Both the position numbers and the translations under genes were made by a program. From Microbacterium helvum (lineage in GTDB: Bacteria > Actinomycetota > Actinomycetes > Actinomycetales > Microbacteriaceae), in the NCBI RefSeq assembly GCF_014779795.1, contig NZ_JACXZS010000018.1, forward strand, positions 1 through 34,694: 34,694 nucleotides of DNA, read 5' to 3'. Below the pieces are notes generated by a model. The model was not told where the DNA came from. It saw nothing but the letters and a program-made list of their open reading frames with translations, and searched no databases. Shown here in pieces: positions 14,677 to 22,447 of the stretch (positions are counted from its first letter, which is position 1; each line of letters begins with the position of its first letter).

Positions 14677-15690
14677 ATGGCCGAAGAACCGGATGCTGCA
14701 AGCCGGCGTCCCGCGACCATCGGCGACGTGGCGCGCCTCGCGGGCGTCGCGACCTCGACGGTCTCGCGCGCCCTGTCGACGCCGGGACGAGTGAACGAGG
14801 CCACGCGACAGCGCATCGTGGCGGCGGCCGCCGAGCTCTCGTACGTGCCGAGCACACAGGCCCGCTCGCTCGTGTCGGGCACGACCCGCACCGTGGCACT
14901 GCTCGTCCCCGACATCGCGAACCCCTTCTACTTCGGCCTCATCCGCGGCGCCCAGCGACAGCTGCGGGCCGCGGGCTACGCGCAGCTGCTGGTCGACACC
15001 GAGGAGTCCGCCGAGATCGAGGCCGAGACCATCGACCTCATGCGCAAGTCGGCCGACGGGGTGATCCTCGCCGCCTCGCGCCTGGACGAACGGCAGCTCG
15101 CGGCCCTCGCGCAGCGCCAGCCGATCGTCACCGTCAACCGCGACGTGCCCGGGGTCCCGAGCGTCATCCTCGACACCCCCGACGGCGCGCGCCAGGCTCT
15201 GATGCACCTGCGGTCGCTCGGCCACCGCCGCATCGCCTACGTGGGCGGTCCCGCCGACTCCTGGTCGAACGCGCGCCGCTGGCAGGCCCTCGAGGCGGCG
15301 GCCCCCGAGCTCGGCGTCGAGCTGCACCGGAGCGGTCCGTGGATGCCGCACGCCGACGCCGGCGCGGCAGCCGCCGACACGGTCGTCGGGACGGCGACGG
15401 CGAGCATCGTGTTCAACGACGTGCTCGCGTTCGGCATGCTGCGACGCCTGCGCGAACGCGGTGTGCGCGTGCCCGAAGACCTGTCGATCGTCGGCTGCGA
15501 CGACGTGTTCGGCGCCGACTTCTGCGAACCGCCGCTCACCACTGTCGCGGCGCCGATCGAAGAAGCGGGACGCGTCGCCGTCACGATGCTGCTCGAGACC
15601 ATCGGCGGCACCGGGTCGGGCCGCACGCGCGCCGTCCTGCCCACCTACCTCCGCGCGCGCCGCAGCAGCGGCCCCGCCCCCACCGACTGA
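14677..15690 (+). CDS. LacI-family transcriptional regulator of uronate catabolism
   Basis: The 337-residue protein has a LacI helix-turn-helix at about residues 14-40 (TIGDVARLAGVATSTVSRAL), a hinge helix (YVPSTQARSL) and a periplasmic-binding-protein-like effector domain (TVALLVPDIANPFYFGLIRG, ending in SIVGCDDVFGADFCEPPLTT). It is read divergently from the five-gene uronate operon and 17 bases ahead of uxaC. A matching operator lies across both promoters. It most likely represses all these genes until a uronate or intermediate binds. The start MAEEPD was chosen for GAGAGGGG 8 bases upstream; the longer open frame would run through the promoter. Confidence 0.93.
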   Translation: MAEEPDAASRRPATIGDVARLAGVATSTVSRALSTPGRVNEATRQRIVAAAAELSYVPSTQARSLVSGTTRTVALLVPDIANPFYFGLIRGAQRQLRAAGYAQLLVDTEESAEIEAETIDLMRKSADGVILAASRLDERQLAALAQRQPIVTVNRDVPGVPSVILDTPDGARQALMHLRSLGHRRIAYVGGPADSWSNARRWQALEAAAPELGVELHRSGPWMPHADAGAAAADTVVGTATASIVFNDVLAFGMLRRLRERGVRVPEDLSIVGCDDVFGADFCEPPLTTVAAPIEEAGRVAVTMLLETIGGTGSGRTRAVLPTYLRARRSSGPAPTD

Positions 15691-15707
15691 CACTCGAACG
15701 GATTCCT

Positions 15708-17111
15708 GTGCGCCTCTCCGCCTCACCTGACCGCCTGCTGCCCGCCGACGCCGCCGTCCGGCGGATCGCGGCCGAGCTGCACGCGGCGGTCGCCGACGCG
15801 CCCATCGTCTCGCCGCACGGTCACGTCGATGCGAGGCTGCTGCTCGACGATCGGCCGTTCGCCGACCCCTCCGACCTGCTGGTCACCCCCGACCACTACG
15901 TGCTGCGCCTGCTGCACGCGCACGGCGTGCCGCTGGATGCGCTCGGCCGCGGCGCCACAGCGGCGGACCCGCGCGAGGTGTGGCGGGCATTCGCGGCGCA
16001 CTGGCACATGTTCGCGGGCACACCGGTGCGGGTCTGGCTGGAAGACACCCTGCAGAACGTGATCGGGCTGCAGCGGCATCCCTCCGCGGCGAACGCCGAC
16101 GACCAGTTCGACGCGATCAGCGCGTGGATCGCGGAACCGGCATCGCACCCCCGGCGACTGTTCGAGCGGTTCCGCATCGACGTGCTGGCGACCACCGACG
16201 ACCCCGCCGACGACCTCGCCGCCCATCGCGCCCTGGCGGGCGATGCGACGTGGCACGGCCGGGTCATTCCGACCTTCCGCCCCGACCGGTACCTCGATCC
16301 CTCGGCGCCAGGCTGGCGCGCGGCGCTGGACGACCTGACGGCGGCCAGCGGCACCGACTGCGGCACTCACGCCGGGCTCGTCGCTGCGCTGGAGGCCCGT
16401 CGCGCGTTCTTCCGCGCGGCCGGCGCCACCTCGACCGACACCGGCGTCGTCGAGGCCTGGGCGGTCCGCGCCGACACCGCCGAGCTGGAGCGCATCCATG
16501 CCGCCGCGCGAGCGGGCGACGTGACGGCATCGGACGCCGCGGCATACCGCGCGCACATGCTGTGGGAGCTCGCCCGCATGTCGAGCGAGGACGGCCTCGT
16601 GATGCAGCTCCACCCCGGGGTGCTGCGCAACCACCACACCCCGACCCTGCAGCGCTTCGGCCCCGACACCGGGCACGATCTGCCGTTGCCGACCTCGTAC
16701 TCCGTGCCGCTGCGCGAACTCCTGCGCGACTTCGGCACCGACCCCGGCTTCCGTCTCGTGCTGTTCACCGTCGACGAGACCTCGTTCAGCCGTGAGATCG
16801 CGCCGCTCGCCGGCTTCTACCCGTCGGTGTTCGCGGGCGCGCCGTGGTGGTTCCTCGATTCGCCGGACGGCATCCGGCGCTACCGCGAGGCGGTGACCGA
16901 TTCGGCCGGCTTCTACAAGACGAGCGGCTTCATCGACGACACCCGGGCCTTCCTGTCCATCCCGGCCCGTCACGACGTGGCGCGTCGGATGGATGCCGGC
17001 TGGCTCGCCACCCTCGTCGCCACCGGCCGGCTCCCCGAGGCTGAGGCGCACGTGATCGCCGCCGACCTGGTCGGGGCTCTTCCCCGACAGGTGTTCCGGC
17101 TGGGCGACTGA
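15708..17111 (+). CDS. uxaC: Uronate isomerase (glucuronate isomerase)
   Basis: This 467-residue metal-dependent TIM-barrel enzyme converts D-glucuronate to D-fructuronate (or galacturonate to tagaturonate), the first step of the pathway completed by UxuB and ManD across the divergent promoter. The N-terminal metal motif is SPHGHVDA (His37, His39), followed by LLVTPDHYVLRLLHAHGV. The C-terminal part has PWWFLDSPDGIRRYRE and SIPARHDVARR, all standard for UxaC. Length is normal. The GTG start is supported by homology of the first residues; the ribosome binding site is weak (CGGA), consistent with coupling to the regulator gene 17 bases upstream. Confidence 0.93.
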   Translation: MRLSASPDRLLPADAAVRRIAAELHAAVADAPIVSPHGHVDARLLLDDRPFADPSDLLVTPDHYVLRLLHAHGVPLDALGRGATAADPREVWRAFAAHWHMFAGTPVRVWLEDTLQNVIGLQRHPSAANADDQFDAISAWIAEPASHPRRLFERFRIDVLATTDDPADDLAAHRALAGDATWHGRVIPTFRPDRYLDPSAPGWRAALDDLTAASGTDCGTHAGLVAALEARRAFFRAAGATSTDTGVVEAWAVRADTAELERIHAAARAGDVTASDAAAYRAHMLWELARMSSEDGLVMQLHPGVLRNHHTPTLQRFGPDTGHDLPLPTSYSVPLRELLRDFGTDPGFRLVLFTVDETSFSREIAPLAGFYPSVFAGAPWWFLDSPDGIRRYREAVTDSAGFYKTSGFIDDTRAFLSIPARHDVARRMDAGWLATLVATGRLPEAEAHVIAADLVGALPRQVFRLGD

Positions 17112-17149
17112 ATCGGTTCGCAGTCGAGCCGCGTCGGTTCGACCGTCGA

Positions 17150-17266
17150 AACAGGGGATCTGCCCCGCCGAGACACGGGATCCGCATCGAGACCGAGGAC
17201 GGCACCCCCGGTCTCGGCGGGATCCCCGGTCTCGGCGAGACCGGGGATTCCGCCTGCAGGAGGCGG
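17150..17266. terminator. GC-rich repeat and hairpin cluster between convergent uxaC and the nitroreductase-family gene
   Basis: ATCCCCGGTCTC (17222-17233) pairs perfectly with 17237-17248 around a 3-base loop. A second stem is CCGCCT (17250-17255) with AGGCGG (17261-17266). CCCCGGTCTCGGCG occurs twice in direct orientation (from 17206 and from 17224), and related GGGATC/GAGAC words recur from 17150. The position between two convergent stops suggests a bidirectional terminator built from decayed repeats. Confidence 0.6.
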
Positions 17267-17276
17267 GGCGGGAGCG

Positions 17277-17705
17277 CTAGGCGCGATGCAGGGCGAGGAC
17301 GGGGATGGTGCGTACGCCGTTCGTCTTCACCTCGTACTCGCCGAAGCCGGGGAAGCGGCTCACCTGCTCGGCGTAGATCCGGTCGCGATCGGCGCCCGTG
17401 ATCTCGCTGACTGTGACCGGATAGCGCTCCTCGCCGATCTCGACGCTGCCGGCGCCCGCGTCGCGCAGGTTGTAGTACCACCCCGGATTCGTGGGCGCAC
17501 CGGCCTTGCTCGCGAAGACGTACACCGTGTCGGGGTCGGACTCGTCCGCGAGGTACATCACCGGGGTGACGTGCTCGGCACCGCTCTTGCGGCCTCGGTG
17601 GTGCAGCAGCACGATCGGCGAGCCCTCGAAGTAGCCGCCCACCTTGCCCTTGTTGGCGCGGAACTCCGCGATCGTCTTCGCGTTCCAGTCGTCGTGGTCA
17701 GACAC
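17277..17705 (-). CDS. Nitroreductase/quinone reductase family protein (F420-dependent, DUF385-like)
   Basis: This small 142-residue split-barrel protein resembles Ddn of mycobacteria, which uses deazaflavin F420 to reduce quinones and nitro compounds. Visible family features are IVLLHHRGRKSGAEHVTPVMYL, the phosphate-binding region, and PGWYYNLRDAG near residue 85. It has neither a signal peptide nor membrane segments. The start is GTG with GGAGG 5 bases upstream. It is transcribed toward the repeat cluster at 17150-17266 and lies 64 bases before the HtrA-like gene in the same direction. A cofactor preference cannot be proved from sequence. Confidence 0.85.
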   Translation of the reverse strand: MSDHDDWNAKTIAEFRANKGKVGGYFEGSPIVLLHHRGRKSGAEHVTPVMYLADESDPDTVYVFASKAGAPTNPGWYYNLRDAGAGSVEIGEERYPVTVSEITGADRDRIYAEQVSRFPGFGEYEVKTNGVRTIPVLALHRA

Positions 17706-17769
17706 TCGTCCTCCGTGTGTTCGTGTGGTGGTACACCGAGCGTAGGGGGCTCGGCAGGGGCGCGGGCCG

Positions 17770-18651
17770 TCAGCCGACCCGCAGCTCTTCCGGCTCGACG
17801 ACGACGTCGACGAGCGCGCCGCCGCGCCACACCGTCATCTCCAGGCGGCGCCCGATGGCGCCCTCGACCATGCGCCGCTGCAGCGCGGTGGGATTCGCGA
17901 TCGGCACGCCGTCGAGCGACAGCACGATGTCGCCCACCCGTGCACCGGCGACGGCCGCCGGGCTGTCGGGCACGATCGAGACGACCTGCATCCCGACCTT
18001 CGACCCGGCCTTGAGCGCCACCTCGGGTCCGAGCGGAACGGTCGACCCGGCGATGCCGAGCCAGGCGCGCCGCACGCGCCCCGTCGTGCGCAGCGCGTCG
18101 ATGATCTCGCGCGTCGTGGCGTTGATCGGCACGGCGAGCCCGAGGCCGATGCCTGCGACGGCGGTGTTGACCCCGATCATCCGCCCGGCACTGTCTGCGA
18201 GCACACCCCCGCTGTTGCCGGGGTTGAGCGCCGCGTCGGTCTGGATCACCTCGTCGATCACGCGGCCCGACCGCGTGGGCAGCGACCGCCCGAGCGCCGA
18301 CACGATGCCGGCGGTCACACTGCCCGACAGGCCGCGAGGGTTGCCCAGGGCGACCACGAGCTGGCCGACGCCGAGGGTGGCGGCATCCCCCATCCGCACC
18401 GGTGGCGGGGTGTCGCCGTGGGCGTGCAGGACGGCCAGGTCCGAGAGCGGGTCGGCGCCGACGACGGATGCCTCGGCCTCACTGCCGTCGGGGAACACGA
18501 GCTCGACCCGCACGGCGCCGTCCACGACATGCGCGCTCGTGAGCAGGTGCCCCTCGCCCGTGATGACCGAGGCGCTGCCGGCACCGGCACCCTCACGGGT
18601 GCGTACGCTCACCGCGGCGACCGACGGCAGGACCGTCTGCGCGACCCGCAT
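17770..18651 (-). CDS. S1C-family serine protease with C-terminal PDZ domain (HtrA/DegP-like)
   Basis: The 293-residue protein has a complete trypsin-like triad: His41 (TSAHVVDG), Asp71 (LSDLAVLHA) and Ser147 (NPGNSGGVL). A PDZ domain occupies about residues 200-290 (GMQVVSIVPDSPAAVAGARVGDIVLSLDG). Most actinobacterial HtrA proteins carry a membrane anchor, but none is seen before the protease domain and the frame upstream holds no hydrophobic stretch, so a cytoplasmic form is likely. The ATG at 18651 fits the conserved MRVAQTVLPSVAAVSV opening; a GTG directly before it is also possible. Its 5' end lies only about two dozen bases from the divergent dehydrogenase gene. The frame stays open far upstream on this strand only because of GC bias. 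Confidence 0.9.
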   Translation of the reverse strand: MRVAQTVLPSVAAVSVRTREGAGAGSASVITGEGHLLTSAHVVDGAVRVELVFPDGSEAEASVVGADPLSDLAVLHAHGDTPPPVRMGDAATLGVGQLVVALGNPRGLSGSVTAGIVSALGRSLPTRSGRVIDEVIQTDAALNPGNSGGVLADSAGRMIGVNTAVAGIGLGLAVPINATTREIIDALRTTGRVRRAWLGIAGSTVPLGPEVALKAGSKVGMQVVSIVPDSPAAVAGARVGDIVLSLDGVPIANPTALQRRMVEGAIGRRLEMTVWRGGALVDVVVEPEELRVG

Positions 18652-18675
18652 CACCGTCGACGAGTAGGCGCCCGT

Positions 18676-19581
18676 ACAACGAAGACTCCCGAGTGGAGCA
18701 CCGCCGACATCCCCGACCAGGCCGGACGCACCTTCGTGGTGACCGGCGCGAACAGCGGGCTGGGGCTCGCGACCGCCCGAGCACTCGCCGCCGCCGGCGC
18801 CCACGTCGTGCTGGCCGTGCGCGACACCACGCGCGGCGCGGCCGCCGCCGCGGGCATCCCCGGCAGCACCGAGGTCCGCCGGCTCGACCTCGCCGACCTG
18901 GCATCGGTGCGCGCGTTCGCCGGCGCATGGGACCGCCCGCTCGACGTGCTCATCAACAACGCCGGCGTCATGAACCTCCCCGAGTCGCGCACGGCGGATG
19001 GCTTCGAGATGCAGTTCGGCACCAACCACCTCGGCCACTTCGCGCTCACGAACCTGCTGCTGCCGCACGTCTCGGACCGCGTCGTCACGCTGTCGTCGGG
19101 CCTGCACCGGGCCCGCGGCACGCGCATCCGCTTCGACAACCTGGCCCTCGACGGCGAGTACACCCCCGCTGCGGCGTACAGCCAATCCAAGCTCGCGAAC
19201 CTGCTGTTCACCCTGGAGTTGCAGCGCCGCCTCGAGGACGCGGGATCGCCGGTGCGCGCCCTCGCCGCGCACCCGGGCTGGGCGGCCACCGAACTGCAGG
19301 GCCACGACGCCAACGGCGTGCGGCGTGCGCTCATGCTGTTCGGCAACCGCTTCCTCGCCCAGGACGCCGACGGCGGAGCACTGCCGACGCTGTACGCGGC
19401 CGTGGCCGACCTGCCCGGCGCGAGCTACGCCGGCCCCGGCGGACGACTCGAGCTGCGCGGCGCACCGGCTCTCGTCGACCGCTCCGCCGCAGCATCGGAC
19501 TCGGACGTCGCTCGGCGGCTGTGGGATGTGTCGGAGCAGCTCACCGCGGTGGGCTTCCCCGCCGCGCTGCCGCGTCGCTGA
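18676..19581 (+). CDS. Short-chain dehydrogenase/reductase (start codon not canonical)
   Basis: This NAD(P)-dependent oxidoreductase has about 300 residues. The cofactor site is VVTGANSGLGLATA, the structural motif is INNAGVM, and the catalytic pair is in YSQSKLANLL (Tyr and Lys). It resembles the retinol dehydrogenase-like group that begins W-x-x-x-DIPDQxGRTFVVTG. The family N terminus (KTPEWSTADIPDQ) is present, but no ATG, GTG or TTG lies in frame close to it: codons before it read GTA GGC GCC CGT ACA ACG. The nearest in-frame ATG (18529) lies deep inside the divergent protease gene. The listed start is therefore a guess at the conserved boundary. A non-canonical start, a sequencing error or a recently lost start codon would all explain this. 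Confidence 0.8.
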   Translation, partial: TTKTPEWSTADIPDQAGRTFVVTGANSGLGLATARALAAAGAHVVLAVRDTTRGAAAAAGIPGSTEVRRLDLADLASVRAFAGAWDRPLDVLINNAGVMNLPESRTADGFEMQFGTNHLGHFALTNLLLPHVSDRVVTLSSGLHRARGTRIRFDNLALDGEYTPAAAYSQSKLANLLFTLELQRRLEDAGSPVRALAAHPGWAATELQGHDANGVRRALMLFGNRFLAQDADGGALPTLYAAVADLPGASYAGPGGRLELRGAPALVDRSAAASDSDVARRLWDVSEQLTAVGFPAALPRR

Positions 19582-19615
19582 CCCGCTGACCCGCCGCGCC
19601 GGCAGTGCCGGCAGT

Positions 19616-19639
19616 GCCGGCGGACGATGTGCCGCCGGC
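19616..19639 (+). terminator. Hairpin terminator after the short-chain dehydrogenase
   Basis: GCCGGCGG (19616-19623) pairs perfectly with CCGCCGGC (19632-19639) around an 8-base loop, 34 bases after the stop. A tandem CGGCAGTGC repeat precedes it. Confidence 0.55.
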
Positions 19640-19701
19640 ATCCACCCGACGCATAGCGGGCGCCCCGAAAGCGTCCAGGGACGGTTTCTACGCTCGAAAC
19701 C

Positions 19702-22332
19702 ATGCCTGATTCGCCGCGCCCGAAAAGGATCCTCGGCGGAATCGCCGGGCTGGTGGGCCTCAGTGCCCTGAGCGGCGTGCTGATCGCCGCCACCGTCACC
19801 CCCGCGGTCGCCCTCACCAGCACCGCCGCAAGCCAGGCGATCACGCTGTTCGACGACCTGCCGAGCACGCTCGACATCGACCAGCTCATGCTGCCGAGCA
19901 ACTTCTACGCGACCGACCCCGACACCGGCCAGCCCACGCTGCTCGCGACCTTCCTCGAGCAGGACCGCACCCCGGTCACGTACGACCAGGTGTCGTCGAC
20001 GATGTACGACGCGATCCTCTCCAGCGAGGACCCGCGCTACTACGAGCACGGCGGCGTCGATGTCATCGGCACCACGCGCGCCGTGCTGTCGAACATCAGC
20101 GGCAGCGGCGAGACGCAGGGCGGATCCACGATCAGTCAGCAGTACGTCAAGAACGTGCTCGTGCAGCAGTGCGAGGCGTCCGCGACGACCTCCGAAGAGA
20201 AGTACACGTGCTGGTCGGACGCGACGACAGCCAGCGGCACGCAGGGCGTCGAGCGCAAGCTGCAGGAGATGCGGTACGCCATCGCGCTGGAGCAGAAGTA
20301 CTCGAAGGACGAGATCCTGCTCGGCTATCTCAACATCGCCAACTTCGGCGGCACCACGTACGGGATCGAGGCCGCGGCACGGTACTACTTCGGCACCACC
20401 GCCGCGAACCTCACGCTCGGCCAGGCCGCGGCGCTCGCCGGCATGGTGCAGAACCCCAACACATACCGCATCGACCGAACCGCCGGCTCGATCACCGCGT
20501 CGGACGGCACGATGCTCAACAAGGCGCCCGACGGCTCTGTCGCGGACGTCAAGGGCAACGAGCTCGCGGCGCTCGACTCGCTGCTGGCCGACGGCACCAT
20601 CACGCAGGACCAGTACACCGCGGCGGCCGACGGCTACACCTCCACCAAAGGGCGGCAGCTGTACGTGCTCAGCCGCATGCTCGACGACGGCAAGATCACG
20701 CACGACCAGTACGTCGCCGCGGCGATCGAGCCGATCACCCCGGTCATCACGCCCACGCGGGTCGGCTGCGCGGCGGCAGGCGGCGCCGCGTACTTCTGCC
20801 AGTACGTCAAGGACACGATCCTGAACGACTCCGCCTTCGGAGAGACGCGAGCGGACCGCCTGCGGACGCTCCAGCGCGGCGGGCTCAACGTCTACACCTC
20901 TCTGGACGCGCGCGTGCAGTCCGCCGCCGAGCAGGCGATGAGCACCTACGCGCCGGCGTCCGCCGAGATGCCCACGGCGAAGGATGCCGTGACCGGCAAG
21001 TTCGGCTCGACGACGGTCAGCCTCGAGGCCTCGACCGGCCGCATCCTCGCCATCGCGCAGAACACGACCTTCACCGAGGATCCGGCCCACGACGGCGACC
21101 CCGCGTACTCGTCGATCGTGTTCGCGGGCGATCTCGCTACGGGCGGCTCGACGGGCTTCAGTGCCGGCTCGACGTTCAAGCTCTTCACGCTGCTCGACTG
21201 GCTCGAGCAGGGACATTCGCTGAACGAGTCGCTCGACGGCCGGCTGCGTGTCTTCACCCACCTGACGAACTCGTGCCAGGGCGACTGGACGAACAACTCC
21301 AAGACGCTCGTGAACAACTTCGGCAAGGCAGCGGGCAGGGTCGGCACACCGCTGCAGTTCACGGCGACCTCGCTCAACACCGGCTACTTCGCGATGGCCG
21401 AGAAACTCGACCTGTGCGACATCGAGAAGGTCGCGAGCCGCCTGGGCGTCACCCTCGCCGACGGCAGCGCGGTCACGATGGACGACCTCAACTCGGTCAT
21501 CGGCACCGCCGCGGTGTCGCCGCTCGCGATGGCCGCCGCCTACGCGACCGTCGCCAACGGCGGAACGTACTGCGAGCCGTCGGCGATCGACCGGGTGACG
21601 GATGCCGCCGGCACAGAGCTCACGACGGCCGCACGCTCGTGCACCTCCGTGCTCGACCCCGAGATCGCCGCGACCGCCGCGTACGCGCTGCAGGGCGTCA
21701 TGGCCTCGGGCGGCAGCGGCACGCAGGGCAACCCGTGGGATGGCACACCGGTGCTCGGCAAGACCGGCACGCACGAGGCGTGGCAGACCTGGCTCATCGA
21801 GTCCAGCACGAAGGTGACGACGGCGACGTGGGCCGGCAACTCCGACGGTTCCGGCGACCTGTTCAACACCTGGCACGACGGCACGCGGCTGTCGGACATC
21901 CGCTACCGCATCGGGAAGGCCGTGCAGACGGCGGCGAACGCGGCGTACGGCGGCGACGCCTTCCCGAGCCCGGACCCCGCGCTCACCAAGACCGCCGAGG
22001 TGTCACTGCCGGATGTGACCGGCATGAGCGTCGCCGACGCGCAGGCGAAGCTCGAGGATGCCGGCTTCACCGTCCGCGTGGGCGACGCCGTCGAATCCGA
22101 CGTTGCCGAAGGGCTCGTGGCCTCGCAGGAGCCGGGCGCGGGCCGTGTGGCCGCGGGCGCCAGCGTGACGCTGCACCCGAGCAGCGGCCCTGCGCCGTCG
22201 GACCCGGGCGGCGGCACCGGTGACGGCGGCGGCACCGGTGACGGCGGCGGCACCGGTGACGGCGGCGGGTCGGACACCGGGGGCGGGTCGACACCAGGCA
22301 ACGGCAACGGCAACGGCCGCACGGACGGCTGA
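19702..22332 (+). CDS. Class A penicillin-binding protein (transglycosylase/transpeptidase) with PASTA domain
   Basis: This 876-residue bifunctional cell-wall synthase is anchored by one N-terminal helix (about residues 11-38) with the catalytic domains outside. The GT51 domain shows SSEDPRYYEHGGVD (catalytic Glu109) and GGSTISQQYVKN. The transpeptidase domain has the S-x-x-K motif STFK near residue 490, a possible S-x-N motif SLN near 557 and KTGT near 688. A single PASTA domain follows (about 765-830, VSLPDVTGMSVADAQAKLEDAGF), then a glycine-rich tail with three GGGTGD repeats. The layout equals the PonA-type proteins of actinobacteria. Several insertions of about 20-40 residues lie around 160-175 and 270-310. 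It appears monocistronic. Upstream is a -10-like TACGCT (19690-19695), but no good ribosome binding site. Confidence 0.93.
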   Translation: MPDSPRPKRILGGIAGLVGLSALSGVLIAATVTPAVALTSTAASQAITLFDDLPSTLDIDQLMLPSNFYATDPDTGQPTLLATFLEQDRTPVTYDQVSSTMYDAILSSEDPRYYEHGGVDVIGTTRAVLSNISGSGETQGGSTISQQYVKNVLVQQCEASATTSEEKYTCWSDATTASGTQGVERKLQEMRYAIALEQKYSKDEILLGYLNIANFGGTTYGIEAAARYYFGTTAANLTLGQAAALAGMVQNPNTYRIDRTAGSITASDGTMLNKAPDGSVADVKGNELAALDSLLADGTITQDQYTAAADGYTSTKGRQLYVLSRMLDDGKITHDQYVAAAIEPITPVITPTRVGCAAAGGAAYFCQYVKDTILNDSAFGETRADRLRTLQRGGLNVYTSLDARVQSAAEQAMSTYAPASAEMPTAKDAVTGKFGSTTVSLEASTGRILAIAQNTTFTEDPAHDGDPAYSSIVFAGDLATGGSTGFSAGSTFKLFTLLDWLEQGHSLNESLDGRLRVFTHLTNSCQGDWTNNSKTLVNNFGKAAGRVGTPLQFTATSLNTGYFAMAEKLDLCDIEKVASRLGVTLADGSAVTMDDLNSVIGTAAVSPLAMAAAYATVANGGTYCEPSAIDRVTDAAGTELTTAARSCTSVLDPEIAATAAYALQGVMASGGSGTQGNPWDGTPVLGKTGTHEAWQTWLIESSTKVTTATWAGNSDGSGDLFNTWHDGTRLSDIRYRIGKAVQTAANAAYGGDAFPSPDPALTKTAEVSLPDVTGMSVADAQAKLEDAGFTVRVGDAVESDVAEGLVASQEPGAGRVAAGASVTLHPSSGPAPSDPGGGTGDGGGTGDGGGTGDGGGSDTGGGSTPGNGNGNGRTDG
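22207..22260 (+). repeat. Three perfect 18-bp tandem repeats in the penicillin-binding protein tail
   Basis: The unit GGCGGCGGCACCGGTGAC is repeated at 22207, 22225 and 22243 without a mismatch. It encodes GGGTGD three times in the flexible C-terminal tail. Copy number could vary between strains by slippage. Confidence 0.9.
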
Positions 22333-22337
22333 CCCCG

Positions 22338-22447
22338 CCCGGTCGTTGAGCGAGCGGAGCGAGACGAAACGTGGTGAGCCGCCCATCGGACCCGGCCACG
22401 CCCGCGACGCCGGCGAGAGGGCGGGTTCGCTCCGCTCAACGACCGGG
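22338..22447. repeat. Dispersed repeat forming an inverted pair between convergent genes (probable terminator)
   Basis: CCCGGTCGTTGAGCGAGCGG and the following GAGCGAGACGA (22338-22367), then AACGTGGTGAG, form a copy of a dispersed intergenic repeat. A shortened inverted copy, GCTCAACGACCGGG (22434-22447), pairs with its first 14 bases. The right arm runs into the glycosyltransferase gene and supplies its last codons Pro-Gly-Arg-stop. Confidence 0.75.

Noticed and set aside
17112..17160. tRNA-like GGTTCGACC (T-loop-like) sequence after uxaC
   Set aside because: No acceptor stem, anticodon arm or correctly spaced D-arm could be drawn around it.
17150..17266. Short repeated words considered as a CRISPR array
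   Set aside because: Units are irregular in length, separated by no unique spacers, and no cas genes are nearby.
18652..21876. More than 1000 codons open in frame upstream of the HtrA-like protease
   Set aside because: The translation is low-complexity shadow sequence antisense to the dehydrogenase and the penicillin-binding protein; the protease domain starts normally at about 18651.
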